A stretch of 32,758 nucleotides of DNA from JBHELG01 sp046263195 (GTDB taxonomy: Bacteria; Actinomycetota; Nitriliruptoria; Nitriliruptorales; JAHWKO01), in assembly GCA_046263195.1 (NCBI GenBank), contig JBHELG010000135.1:1-32758 (forward strand). Direction: 5' to 3'. The position numbers were made by a program, and so were the translations under genes. Position 1 is the first letter of the stretch, and every line of letters starts with the position of its first letter. Shown here piece by piece: positions 14,624 through 22,738 of the stretch. The notes below the pieces were generated by a model that was given only the letters and a program-made list of their open reading frames with translations, did not search any database and was not told the DNA's origin.

Positions 14624-16058
14624 CGCCACCTCGCAGCAGCGTGAGCAACGCCGGGCCGACCTGGCTGACGTCGCCGGCACCGGTCACGAGGACGAGGTCG
14701 CCGGGCTGTACGAGGGTTGCGAGTGTCGCGGGCACGTCGCCGAGGTGAGGTTCCCAGACAACCTTGGCCCCGGCCTCCCGCGCCGCCGCCGCCACCAGTT
14801 CCCCGGAGACGCCGGGGACGGGCTGTTCATCGGCTCCATAGACGTCAGTGATGACGACGACGTCGGCACCGGCAGCCGCACGACCGAGTTCCGCGCCGAG
14901 AACGGCTGTACGTGAGAATCGGTGCGGCTGGACCACGAGCACCAGCCGGCCGAGGGAGATGCTGCGTGCCGCGGCGAGAGTTGCCCGCAGCTCGGTGGGG
15001 TGGTGCGCGTAGTCGTCCACCACTTCGACGTCGGCGGCCACCCCCAGCCGTTGGAAGCGACGCTGCACTCCGGTGAAGGTGGCAAGGCCCGCTGCCGCCG
15101 CTTCGAGATCCACCCCTACGAGGTGGCAGACGGTAAGCGCCGCAGCCGCATTGAGCAGGTTGTGGCGCCCGGGAACGGCCAGTGAGAAGGCCACGAGGTC
15201 AGAGCCCCGGTGCCGTAGCCGTGCCCGCTGCGCTGGACCCGGCAGGGCGGTCGAACCGTCCGCACCCGCGTCGCCCTCACGCGCCGTGCGGGCTGGGACC
15301 GCCACGAGCCGGAAGGTGGCACGAGGGTCCTGCCCGTAGGTCACCACCTCCCCTCCGAACCCAGCCAATCGCTGTGCGCCGCGGTCATCGGCACAGAGCA
15401 GGGCGGGGGCGCCCGCACTGCGACGTTCGAGGAAGGCGCGGAAGGCAGCCTCGGTCTCCTCAAGGTCTGCGAAAGCGTCAGGGTGATCGAGTTCCACATT
15501 CGTGACCACGGCGACGTCCGGTCGGTAGACGAGAAAGGAGCGGTCGGACTCATCCGCCTCGGCGACAAACAACGCGCCGGTGCCGGCGTGCGCGTTCGCC
15601 CCCACCTCGTTCAGCGTCCCTCCGATGGCGAAGCTCGGGTCGGCTCCCGCGGCCTGCAGCGCAACGACGGTCATGGACGTCGTCGTCGTCTTCCCGTGGG
15701 TTCCGGCTATGAGGATGGACCGGTGGCCGGTCATGAGGACGGCGAGCATCTCCGAGCGGTGCAGCACGGGAATGCCACTTCGCAGGGCTGCGACAACCTC
15801 AGGGTTGCTGGGACGGATGGCCGACGAGATGACCACTGCTTCGGCATCGGCGATCGAGCGGGAGTCGTGTCCGACTTGGATGGTCGCCCCCATAGCCCGC
15901 AGACCTTCGAGTGCTCGTCCCTCCTGACGGTCCGACCCCGACACGAAATGGCCGAGCTGGATGAGCGAGCGGGCAATGGCGCTCATGCCTGCTCCGCCGA
16001 CCCCGACGAGATGGATCCGCCGGGGACGGGACAGGTCGAATTGCTCGACGACGGTCAA
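14613..16058 (-). CDS. murC: UDP-N-acetylmuramate-L-alanine ligase MurC
   Basis: ATP-dependent ligase that adds L-Ala to UDP-MurNAc. The 481-residue product begins with a Rossmann-type loop (IHLVGVGGAGMSAIARSL), has the ATP-binding loop AGTHGKTTTTSM at about residue 118, EADESDRSF, NVELDHPDAF, and the C-terminal DDYAHHPTELRATLAAAR and VVQPHRFSRT typical of MurC. The start is TTG 16058, overlapping the murG stop as TTGA, with GAGGA 7 nt upstream. There is no ATG or GTG before the Rossmann strand, so TTG is the likely start. The substrate order with MurB next to it completes the cytoplasmic MurNAc steps. Confidence 0.98.
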   Translation of the reverse strand: MTVVEQFDLSRPRRIHLVGVGGAGMSAIARSLIQLGHFVSGSDRQEGRALEGLRAMGATIQVGHDSRSIADAEAVVISSAIRPSNPEVVAALRSGIPVLHRSEMLAVLMTGHRSILIAGTHGKTTTTSMTVVALQAAGADPSFAIGGTLNEVGANAHAGTGALFVAEADESDRSFLVYRPDVAVVTNVELDHPDAFADLEETEAAFRAFLERRSAGAPALLCADDRGAQRLAGFGGEVVTYGQDPRATFRLVAVPARTAREGDAGADGSTALPGPAQRARLRHRGSDLVAFSLAVPGRHNLLNAAAALTVCHLVGVDLEAAAAGLATFTGVQRRFQRLGVAADVEVVDDYAHHPTELRATLAAARSISLGRLVLVVQPHRFSRTAVLGAELGRAAAGADVVVITDVYGADEQPVPGVSGELVAAAAREAGAKVVWEPHLGDVPATLATLVQPGDLVLVTGAGDVSQVGPALLTLLRGGDAR

Positions 16059-17266
16059 GGGGTGTCCTCGGGGCTCGGCGGCGGAGTGGAGGCCAAGGGG
16101 GGGGTTGTCGGTGGTAGGGCTGGCGCTTCGAGGACACCGAGTATGAGCCGGGCAACGTTGTCCGCCGCGTCGCGACGGCCGAAGGCACGGGACGCGGCTG
16201 CCACGGTTTCCCGCAGCTCGTCGTCGTCAAACAGTCGCTCGACCGTCGTGACGAGTGAGCGCCCGTCGAGGTCGGCGTCGAAAATGACTCGAGCTCCCCC
16301 GGCCCGTTCGAGCGCGAGCGCGTTGTGGCGCTGGTGATCGCCGGTCGCATGTGGATACGGCACCAGCACCGAGGATTTGCCCAGGGCCGTGATCTCGGCG
16401 ATAGACGTCGCTCCCGAGCGGCACACGACCACATCTGCCACCGCGTAGGCAGAGGCCATGTCGTCTATGAACTCCAGGCAGCGCACGAGCAGACCGACGT
16501 CAGATCTCACCGGCACTCGTGCCCACGCGTCCGCCGTCTCCTGATAGAGGGCACGCCCCGCGACGTGGAGGATCTGCACACGCTCGGGGCGCTTCCACAA
16601 CGAATGGCTGGCGAGGACCGCCTGGTTGAGCTTACGAGCACCCTGACTTCCGCCGAACACGAGCAGGGTGCGACGGCGCTCATCGAGTTGAAAACGTGCG
16701 AGCATCTCCGACCGGGCGGATGTCTCGTCGAGCGTCAGGATCTCCTCTCGCACCGGGTTCCCGGTTACCGCGACGTGCTCGGGATGCGGGAAATGGTCCG
16801 CCGAGCCCGGAAAGCTCACGGCCACTCGGTCCGCCCAGCGCCCAGCCAGCCTGTTCGCCAGGCCAGGGAGGGCGTTTTGCTCGTGGACGACGAGCGGCAG
16901 GCCGAGGCGACGGCTGGCGCGAGCGAGCGGGAAGCTCACATAGCCCCCGAACGTGACGGCGGCGAGCGCTCCCGTCTCCTGCAGCAGACCTGCGCAGCGG
17001 CGCACGGCGCGGCGCACGGCGAGCGGTAGGCGAAGCATGTCGCGAGATGCCCGACGCGGGACGGGCATGGCGTCGATGTGGTGCAGCGCGAAACCCGCTT
17101 GGGGCACGAGTCGACCTTCGAGTCGATCACGCGTCCCGACGAAGATCGGCTCGATCCTCGAGTCGATGGCCGTGAGAGTGCGAGCCACTGCGATGGCGGG
17201 GTAGACGTGCCCGCCGGTGCCTCCGGCTCCGAACATCACGCGGCGCGGCATGGTGGTCTCGCTCAT
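16055..17266 (-). CDS. murG: MurG, lipid II-forming N-acetylglucosaminyltransferase
   Basis: Peripheral membrane GT-B enzyme that transfers GlcNAc to lipid I to make lipid II. The 403-residue product has GAGGTGGHVYPAIAVA near the N-terminus, FGGYVSFPLA and VHEQNALPGLANR, a TGNPVREEIL linker, LLVFGGSQGARKLNQ, and the UDP-GlcNAc-binding VVCRSGATSIAEITALGKSSVLVPYPHATGDHQRHNA. The C-terminus is extended by a Pro/Thr-rich tail of about 25 residues. The start ATG 17266 overlaps the ftsW stop by 4 nt (ATGA), and its own stop overlaps murC by 4 nt. Confidence 0.98.
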   Translation of the reverse strand: MSETTMPRRVMFGAGGTGGHVYPAIAVARTLTAIDSRIEPIFVGTRDRLEGRLVPQAGFALHHIDAMPVPRRASRDMLRLPLAVRRAVRRCAGLLQETGALAAVTFGGYVSFPLARASRRLGLPLVVHEQNALPGLANRLAGRWADRVAVSFPGSADHFPHPEHVAVTGNPVREEILTLDETSARSEMLARFQLDERRRTLLVFGGSQGARKLNQAVLASHSLWKRPERVQILHVAGRALYQETADAWARVPVRSDVGLLVRCLEFIDDMASAYAVADVVVCRSGATSIAEITALGKSSVLVPYPHATGDHQRHNALALERAGGARVIFDADLDGRSLVTTVERLFDDDELRETVAAASRAFGRRDAADNVARLILGVLEAPALPPTTPPLASTPPPSPEDTP

Positions 17267-18585
17267 CGTGTCGTCCTCCGTCCCTCATCCTCGCGTACGG
17301 CGGACGGAGGGGTGTCACGGGCGATGGCCACGAGAATGCCGAGCGCGACGAGAGTCGACAGGAGTGAGGAGCCTCCCACGGACACGAGCGGAAGGGTCAC
17401 TCCGGTGATCGGCAGTAGGCCCGTGACGGCTCCGACATTGACGAGGGCCTGTCCCACGATCCAGCCCGTGACCGCAAAGGCGGCGACCTGTCCGAACGGT
17501 TCTGCTGCTCGGCGGGCGACGCGCAATCCGAGCAGGAGAAGGACCGCGAACAGCGTGAGTACGAACAGCGCACCGAGGAGGCCGAGTTCCTCGCCGATGA
17601 TCGCGAAGATGAAGTCGGTCTCCGGGTTGGGAATGAAGTTCCACTTGCCGCGACTCGATCCGAGCCCGAGCCCGAACCAGCCACCCGAACCGAGTGCGTA
17701 GAGAGACTGCAGGAGTTGATAGCCGCTCCCCAGCGGGTCATGGTCCGGGTGAAACCACCCGGTGAGACGCTCGAAACGGTACGGCTCGATCACCGCTGCC
17801 GTCCCCGCCAGCGCGCCGCCCACCATCCCGAGAGCACCGAAGGTGCGAATGGGTATCCCATCCGCCCAGAGCACGAGCGCGACGATGAGCCCGACGAGCA
17901 GGGTGGTGCCGAGGTCTGGCTCTGCCATGATCAGCGCCGCCTCGACCGCGAGCAGCGGGAGGGCGGGGACGAGGCGGTGGGACGGCCGCGCCTCCAGATC
18001 GATGCCGGCCGCACGCTTGCGGGCGTGCACGTCCGCAAGCCAGAGAAGGGTGGCGAGCTTCGCCACCTCCGAGGGTTGGAAGACGAGCGGCCCGAGCGCG
18101 AGCCAGCGGCTCGAGCCTGCCTCCGACAGGCCGACACCGGGCACGAGAACAAGCACGAGGCCAACGAGCCCGCCTGCCAACAGGGGCCACGACAAGGACC
18201 GCCAGATGCGGTGATCGAGGCTGGCCACCGCGAAGAAGATCGGGACGCCCACCGTCGCCCACAGAAGCTGGCGCAGGAAGGTCCCGAAGGGGTCGCCACC
18301 CTCGGCCGCATCGACGAAGGACGCCGAGAAGCTCAAGACGAGCCCGACCAGCACGAGCAGGAGTATGACGGCGGTGGCAGCCACGGCATCCGGCGTCCAG
18401 CGCCGTTCGTGGCGCGGACTCGAAGCGGCCGGGCCGGGACCCGTCTCGTGGACCCGGCCGCCCCCCTTCGGGAGAGTTCCGACTCGTGCTCGTCTGTGCG
18501 CCTGCTGGGCTTCGGTCGCGGCCGGAGCGAGCCGACGACGGGCAAAGAGTTGCGGCCACCATGCCATGGCCTCAACCGTCGCCAT
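17263..18585 (-). CDS. ftsW: FtsW, SEDS peptidoglycan glycosyltransferase
   Basis: Polytopic septal glycan polymerase that works with the class B PBP FtsI. The 440-residue product has a cytoplasmic N-terminal tail of about 65 residues, longer than usual, then about ten transmembrane segments beginning at VAATAVILLLVLVGLVLSFSAS. SEDS hallmarks are SSRWLALGPLVFQPSEVAKLATLLWLA, AEPDLGTTLLVGLIVALVLWADG, GSGYQLLQSLYALGSGGWFGLGLGSSRGKW, PNPETDFIFAIIGEELG and LPLVSVGGSSLLSTLVALGIL. It starts at ATG 18585 and overlaps the murD end by 14 nt. Confidence 0.97.
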   Translation of the reverse strand: MATVEAMAWWPQLFARRRLAPAATEAQQAHRRARVGTLPKGGGRVHETGPGPAASSPRHERRWTPDAVAATAVILLLVLVGLVLSFSASFVDAAEGGDPFGTFLRQLLWATVGVPIFFAVASLDHRIWRSLSWPLLAGGLVGLVLVLVPGVGLSEAGSSRWLALGPLVFQPSEVAKLATLLWLADVHARKRAAGIDLEARPSHRLVPALPLLAVEAALIMAEPDLGTTLLVGLIVALVLWADGIPIRTFGALGMVGGALAGTAAVIEPYRFERLTGWFHPDHDPLGSGYQLLQSLYALGSGGWFGLGLGSSRGKWNFIPNPETDFIFAIIGEELGLLGALFVLTLFAVLLLLGLRVARRAAEPFGQVAAFAVTGWIVGQALVNVGAVTGLLPITGVTLPLVSVGGSSLLSTLVALGILVAIARDTPPSAVREDEGRRTTR

Positions 18586-20206
18586 CGTCAGTCTTCTTTT
18601 GATCGGTCCCCTCGGGGAATTCTGGCGCGATCGTGGGCGGTGCCTGGGCGGTGCTGGCTACGCCGGGGGCGCTGCCTGCCCCGAGGTCGCGCCCACCTTC
18701 AAGGCTACGACGTCGTTCCCCCGGGCTCGCCCCACGCGCCGCGACACGGGCGGCGGCGGCGAAACGCTCGCCCCGCTCGGCGTAGTCGCGGAACTGGTCG
18801 AAGGAGGAACAGGCAGGCGCGAGAAGCACAGTATCGCCGGGTATGGCGACCCGAGCGGCAATGGTGACCGCCTCCTCGATCGAGTCCGCGCGGTTGACCG
18901 TCAGGTCGCGGGTCCCCGCGACCTCAACGAGCCGTTCGGCCGCCTCCCCGATGAAGATGGCATGCCGTACGGGGGCAAGCTCGTGTGCCAGTGGGGCGAG
19001 GTCGACACCCTTTGACTGCCCCCCCGCGATCCAGACGACTGAAGGGGTAGCCCCCCGGAAGGCTCGCAGCGCCGCCGCAGCCGCGTGTGGGTTGGTGGCC
19101 TTCGAGTCGTCGACCCAGGTCACGCCACCGCCGAGCGCGACGACCTCGAGGCGGTGGCGGCCTGGGCGAAACCTTCGCGCGGCTTCCGCGACGGCGGCGG
19201 CCTCCGCACCCGCAAGCAGCGCAGCCGCGGCCGCAGCCGCGACGTTGCCGATGTGATGGGGGGCCTGCGACGGTAGGTCGGTGAGGGGCAGCAACGGTCC
19301 CTCGTGCGCTTCCAGACGCGAGACGAGCCGATGTTCGACCACACCGACTCCGACTTTCGGGACGCCACGAGAACTTGTCCAGGCCACCCGGCCCGGCGCG
19401 GAGGTGCGCACGAGCGCACTCGCCGCCGCGTCATCGGCGTTGCCGACCGCCCAGTCCTGCTTCCCCTGCGCCTGCCAGAGATGCGCCTTCGCTGCGGCGT
19501 ACGCGGTGAAGTCCCCGTGCCAGTCGAGGTGGTCGGGGGCGAGGTTGAGCAGTACGCCGATGTCAGGACGCAGGGTGTCGGCGAAGCGAAGCTGGAACGA
19601 CGACAGCTCGGCCACGAGCACCGACTCGGGTGGGGAGGTGGTCGCCGCCGTCGTGAAGGGGTGGCCGATGTTGCCGCAGGCCGTTGCGTCCACCCCGGCC
19701 GCGTGCAGCATGGCGGTCACGAGCTCTGTGACCGATGTCTTGCCGTTCGTGCCCGTGATGGCGACGAGTCGGCGGGGGGCGAGCCGCCAGCCCAGCTCGG
19801 GCTCGGACCATATGGGCAGTCCTTCTGAGTTGGCCTGGTGCAGCACCGCGGAACGCTCCGGCACCCCGGGCGAGGGCACGACGAGATCTACGGACGGGAC
19901 CAACTCGGCCGCTGCGGAACCGTCGACCCCAAGCAACACCTCTTTGACCCCCGCAGTCGTCAGCTCCCTCGCCTCCTCCGCCGATTGGCGGCGTTCGACG
20001 GCAAGGACCTCGACTCCCGCCGCGGCGAGTGCCCGGGCAGCGGAGGTACCCGAGCGCCCGAGCCCGACGACGAGGGCACGCCTGAGCTCTGGTGGCAGTC
20101 CCCGCCGGCCGGACGCCGGCGGGCCGGGCGGGTGGAATCGGGGAGGCCGGCCGGAGGCCGGCGGGCCGGGCGGGTGGTATCCGGACGGGTGCGTCCCGCT
20201 AGCCAC
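18572..20206 (-). CDS. murD: UDP-N-acetylmuramoylalanine-D-glutamate ligase MurD
   Basis: ATP-dependent ligase that adds D-Glu to UDP-MurNAc-L-Ala. The 544-residue product is long for the family (about 440-480). Residues 1-37 form a Pro/Gly-rich tandem-repeat extension (HPPGPPASGR twice) ahead of the Rossmann-like RALVVGLGRSGTSAARALAAAG. The core has VAITGTNGKTSVTELV, NLAPDHLDWHGDF, WVDDSKATNPHAAAAALRAF and LLAPACSSFDQFRDYAERGERF. A tail of about 50 residues (EGGRDLGAGSAP... PEGTDQKKTDDGDG) is probably disordered. I choose GTG 20206 because GGAGG lies 8 nt upstream; it overlaps the mraY stop by 8 nt. Most of the repeats lie within the coding sequence from this start. Confidence 0.95.
   Translation of the reverse strand: MASGTHPSGYHPPGPPASGRPPRFHPPGPPASGRRGLPPELRRALVVGLGRSGTSAARALAAAGVEVLAVERRQSAEEARELTTAGVKEVLLGVDGSAAAELVPSVDLVVPSPGVPERSAVLHQANSEGLPIWSEPELGWRLAPRRLVAITGTNGKTSVTELVTAMLHAAGVDATACGNIGHPFTTAATTSPPESVLVAELSSFQLRFADTLRPDIGVLLNLAPDHLDWHGDFTAYAAAKAHLWQAQGKQDWAVGNADDAAASALVRTSAPGRVAWTSSRGVPKVGVGVVEHRLVSRLEAHEGPLLPLTDLPSQAPHHIGNVAAAAAAALLAGAEAAAVAEAARRFRPGRHRLEVVALGGGVTWVDDSKATNPHAAAAALRAFRGATPSVVWIAGGQSKGVDLAPLAHELAPVRHAIFIGEAAERLVEVAGTRDLTVNRADSIEEAVTIAARVAIPGDTVLLAPACSSFDQFRDYAERGERFAAAARVAARGASPGERRRSLEGGRDLGAGSAPGVASTAQAPPTIAPEFPEGTDQKKTDDGDG
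20105..20181. repeat. 35-bp near-identical direct repeats with GC dyads at the 5' end of murD
   Basis: Copies at 20105-20139 and 20147-20181 differ at only 2 of 35 positions. The 42-nt period equals 14 codons. Each has nested CCGGCCGG / GCCGGC self-complementary words, and the first copy flows into the 18-mer GGGCGGGTGGAATCGGGG at 20126-20143. The copies encode the duplicated HPPGPPASGR segments of MurD. Confidence 0.85.
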
Positions 20207-21233
20207 CGGAGGCACCTCCACGAGCGAGGAACTCCGTGTAGAAGAGGCCGAGTCCGACCGCGACGCCCACGCCTGCGACAATCCAGAAGCGGACGATGAC
20301 CGTGGTCTCCTGCCAGCCCTGCATCTCGAAGTGATGGTGCAGCGGCGCCATGCGCAGTATCCGACGTCCCAACACCCGGAAGAAGAAGACCTGGCCGATG
20401 ACGCTGAGCGTCTCGATCACGAAGAGCCCGCCGAGTGCGACCAGCAGTAACTGCGTGTGCGTCGACAGGGCGAGCGCGGCCAGCAACCCGCCGAGCGCAA
20501 GCGAGCCGGTATCCCCCATGAAGACTTTCGCCGGCGGCGCGTTCCACCACAGGAAGCCGGCGCTGGCGGCCATGGCCGACGCGGCGATGACCGCGAGGTC
20601 GGCGGCGGGTCCGGGGGCGATCGCGTAGTCGGCGGGGTGGCGGAACTGCCAAAAAGCGATGATGGTGTAGGCAGCCAGGACTTGAACGCTCGCACCGGCG
20701 GCCAGGCCGTCGAGCCCGTCGGTGAGGTTCACCGCATTCGACGTGCCGACGAGCATGAGGAAAACCCAGACCACGAACAGGAGCGGAGGCATCGGCCCGC
20801 TGAATTCGCTCACGAACGAGAGACGTTGGCTGATGCCACCGAAGTGGGGACCGAGGTAGGCGAAGGTCACCGCGATGAGCGCTTGTCCGCCGAACTTCGC
20901 CGTCTTGTTCAAGCCGAGGTTGCGCTTCATGCGGACTTTGATGAAGTCGTCGAGGAAGCCGACAGCACCCATGGCGGTGAACGTGCCGAGCACGAGCAGA
21001 CCGGTGGGTGTGACATCGACCCCGACCGCGCGGGCCGTGACCCAGCCCGCCAGGGCGGCGAGCAGGATCGCCGTACCCCCCATGGTCGGCGTCCCCGCCT
21101 TCGCGGCATGGTGGGTGGTGTCCTCGCGGATCATCTGCCCGAATCCACGCTCGCGGAAGTAGCGGATGACGTATGGCGTGATCACGAGCGACGCGATGAA
21201 CGAGACGGCAGCCGCCAGGAGGATGGGCCTCAC
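20199..21233 (-). CDS. mraY: Phospho-MurNAc-pentapeptide transferase MraY
   Basis: Integral membrane enzyme that makes lipid I from undecaprenyl phosphate and UDP-MurNAc-pentapeptide. The 344-residue product has about ten transmembrane helices and the family motifs HHAAKAGTPTMGGTAIL, GAVGFLDDFIKVRMKRNLGL (the DDxxK/N catalytic region), NAVNLTDGLDGLAAG, FMGDTGSLALGG and RMAPLHHHFEMQGWQETTVIVRFWIV. The start GTG 21233 overlaps the murF stop (GTGA) and has GGAGGAG 5 nt upstream. It overlaps murD by 8 nt at its end. Confidence 0.99.
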   Translation of the reverse strand: MRPILLAAAVSFIASLVITPYVIRYFRERGFGQMIREDTTHHAAKAGTPTMGGTAILLAALAGWVTARAVGVDVTPTGLLVLGTFTAMGAVGFLDDFIKVRMKRNLGLNKTAKFGGQALIAVTFAYLGPHFGGISQRLSFVSEFSGPMPPLLFVVWVFLMLVGTSNAVNLTDGLDGLAAGASVQVLAAYTIIAFWQFRHPADYAIAPGPAADLAVIAASAMAASAGFLWWNAPPAKVFMGDTGSLALGGLLAALALSTHTQLLLVALGGLFVIETLSVIGQVFFFRVLGRRILRMAPLHHHFEMQGWQETTVIVRFWIVAGVGVAVGLGLFYTEFLARGGASGG

Positions 21234-22738
21234 GGGCTCTCCTCCTTTTTCCAGCCGGGCGTCGCGACGTCGCGAGGCTCGTCGCGGAAGGAGATCTCGT
21301 TGCCTCCGAGGGCGTGCAGCAGGCCGCTGACGACGGCCTCGAGCCCGGCGACCCGGCTGCTCTTGACGAGCACGACGTCACCAGGGGTCACCTCCGCCCG
21401 TAGGACCTCGAGCGCTGCGGCGACGTTCGACACCTGCCAGATGCCCTCGTCGTAGAAGCCCTCGAGATACGCGCCCTTCGCGATCGGCTCGGCCTCGTCC
21501 CCGACCACGATCAGACGGTCGACGTTCAAACGCACGCAGTAGCGGCCGATGGCCTCGTGCTCGGCGCGTGATTCCGCTCCGAGTTCTGCCATAGGCCCGA
21601 GCACCGCCCAGGTACGTCTCCGCCCTCGGGTCTCGCCGCTGCGTGGCCGACCAGCGTCGGCGAGGGCGACCAGGGTTCGGAGGGCCGCCTGCATGGAGGC
21701 AGGGTTTGCGTTGTAGGCGTCGTTCAGGATCACGACGCCGCCGACCTCAAGAACCTCGCTGCGCCAGGCAGAAACGGGGGCTGAAGCGATTGCGGCTGCC
21801 GCCGCTTCCAGGTCGACGGACAGGAGGCCCGCCGTCGCGAGCGACGCCAGCGCGTTGCCGACATGGTGCTCTCCCGCGAGCGGCAGGGCGACTTCGACGG
21901 ATCCCCACGGGCTGCGCGCCCGGAAACGGGCCCGCCCCAGCCTGTCGAGTTGCACGGCCTCGGCGAGGACGTCGACAGGAACGCGCGAGCCTCTCAGCTG
22001 GACCAGGGAACGGCGGCCGAAGGTGATGACCGCAGCGCGGGTGCGCGCGGAGAGCGCGAGCACTCGGATGTCGTCAGCGTTCAGTATCGCTGTGCCTTCC
22101 GGTTCGAGCGCCTCGACGATCTCACCCTTCGCCCTGGCCACGTTGTCGAGATCGCGGAATGTCTCGAGGTGGGCACTTGCGATGGCCGTGACAACGGCCA
22201 GGTCGGGTCGTACGAGCGGCATGAGACCGGCGACATCACCTATGGCCCGTGCGCCGACCTCGACCACGAGCACCTCCGTGTCGGCCTCGGCCGCCAGGCA
22301 CGTGAGGGGTACACCGAGCTCGTTGTTGAAGGAACCGCGGGCAGCGACAGTGGAGCGGCCGGCTCCGACGGCGGCTGCGGTGAGATCCTTCGTCGTCGTC
22401 TTGCCCACTGATCCCGTGAGCGCTACGACGACGGGGTCGACACGGTCACGTACGACCTTGGCGAGGTCAACGAGCGCTCGGCGTGTATCCGCGACGACGA
22501 CTCCTCCACTGACTCCCGGCAGGTCCCGCTCGGCGAGGTAGCCGACGGCGCCGGCGCGGCGCGCGGCAGCGGCGTAGTCGTGGCCGTCGAAGCGCTCGCC
22601 CTTCAGGGCCACGAAGAGGGCCCCCGCAACAGCGTCCCGGGAATCGGTGGTCACGGCCCGGACGACGATGTGCGCATCGCGACTGGCGACACGCCCATCG
22701 GTCATGCGAGCGACCTCGGCGAGGGTGAGGGGGATCAC
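21230..22738 (-). CDS. murF: UDP-MurNAc-tripeptide D-alanyl-D-alanine ligase MurF
   Basis: ATP-dependent ligase that adds D-Ala-D-Ala to the UDP-MurNAc tripeptide. The 502-residue product has the N-terminal substrate domain with TDSRDAVAGALFVALKGERFDGHDY, the P-loop VALTGSVGKTTTKDL, FNNELGVPLTCL, and the C-terminal LNDAYNANPASMQAALRTL and WAVLGPMAELGAES that mark MurF. The start GTG 22738 overlaps the murE stop (GTGA) and has GGGGGAGG upstream. Its stop overlaps mraY by 4 nt. The C-terminal 25 residues (SFRDEPRDVATPGWKKEESP) look like a short disordered tail. Confidence 0.98.
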   Translation of the reverse strand: MIPLTLAEVARMTDGRVASRDAHIVVRAVTTDSRDAVAGALFVALKGERFDGHDYAAAARRAGAVGYLAERDLPGVSGGVVVADTRRALVDLAKVVRDRVDPVVVALTGSVGKTTTKDLTAAAVGAGRSTVAARGSFNNELGVPLTCLAAEADTEVLVVEVGARAIGDVAGLMPLVRPDLAVVTAIASAHLETFRDLDNVARAKGEIVEALEPEGTAILNADDIRVLALSARTRAAVITFGRRSLVQLRGSRVPVDVLAEAVQLDRLGRARFRARSPWGSVEVALPLAGEHHVGNALASLATAGLLSVDLEAAAAAIASAPVSAWRSEVLEVGGVVILNDAYNANPASMQAALRTLVALADAGRPRSGETRGRRRTWAVLGPMAELGAESRAEHEAIGRYCVRLNVDRLIVVGDEAEPIAKGAYLEGFYDEGIWQVSNVAAALEVLRAEVTPGDVVLVKSSRVAGLEAVVSGLLHALGGNEISFRDEPRDVATPGWKKEESP

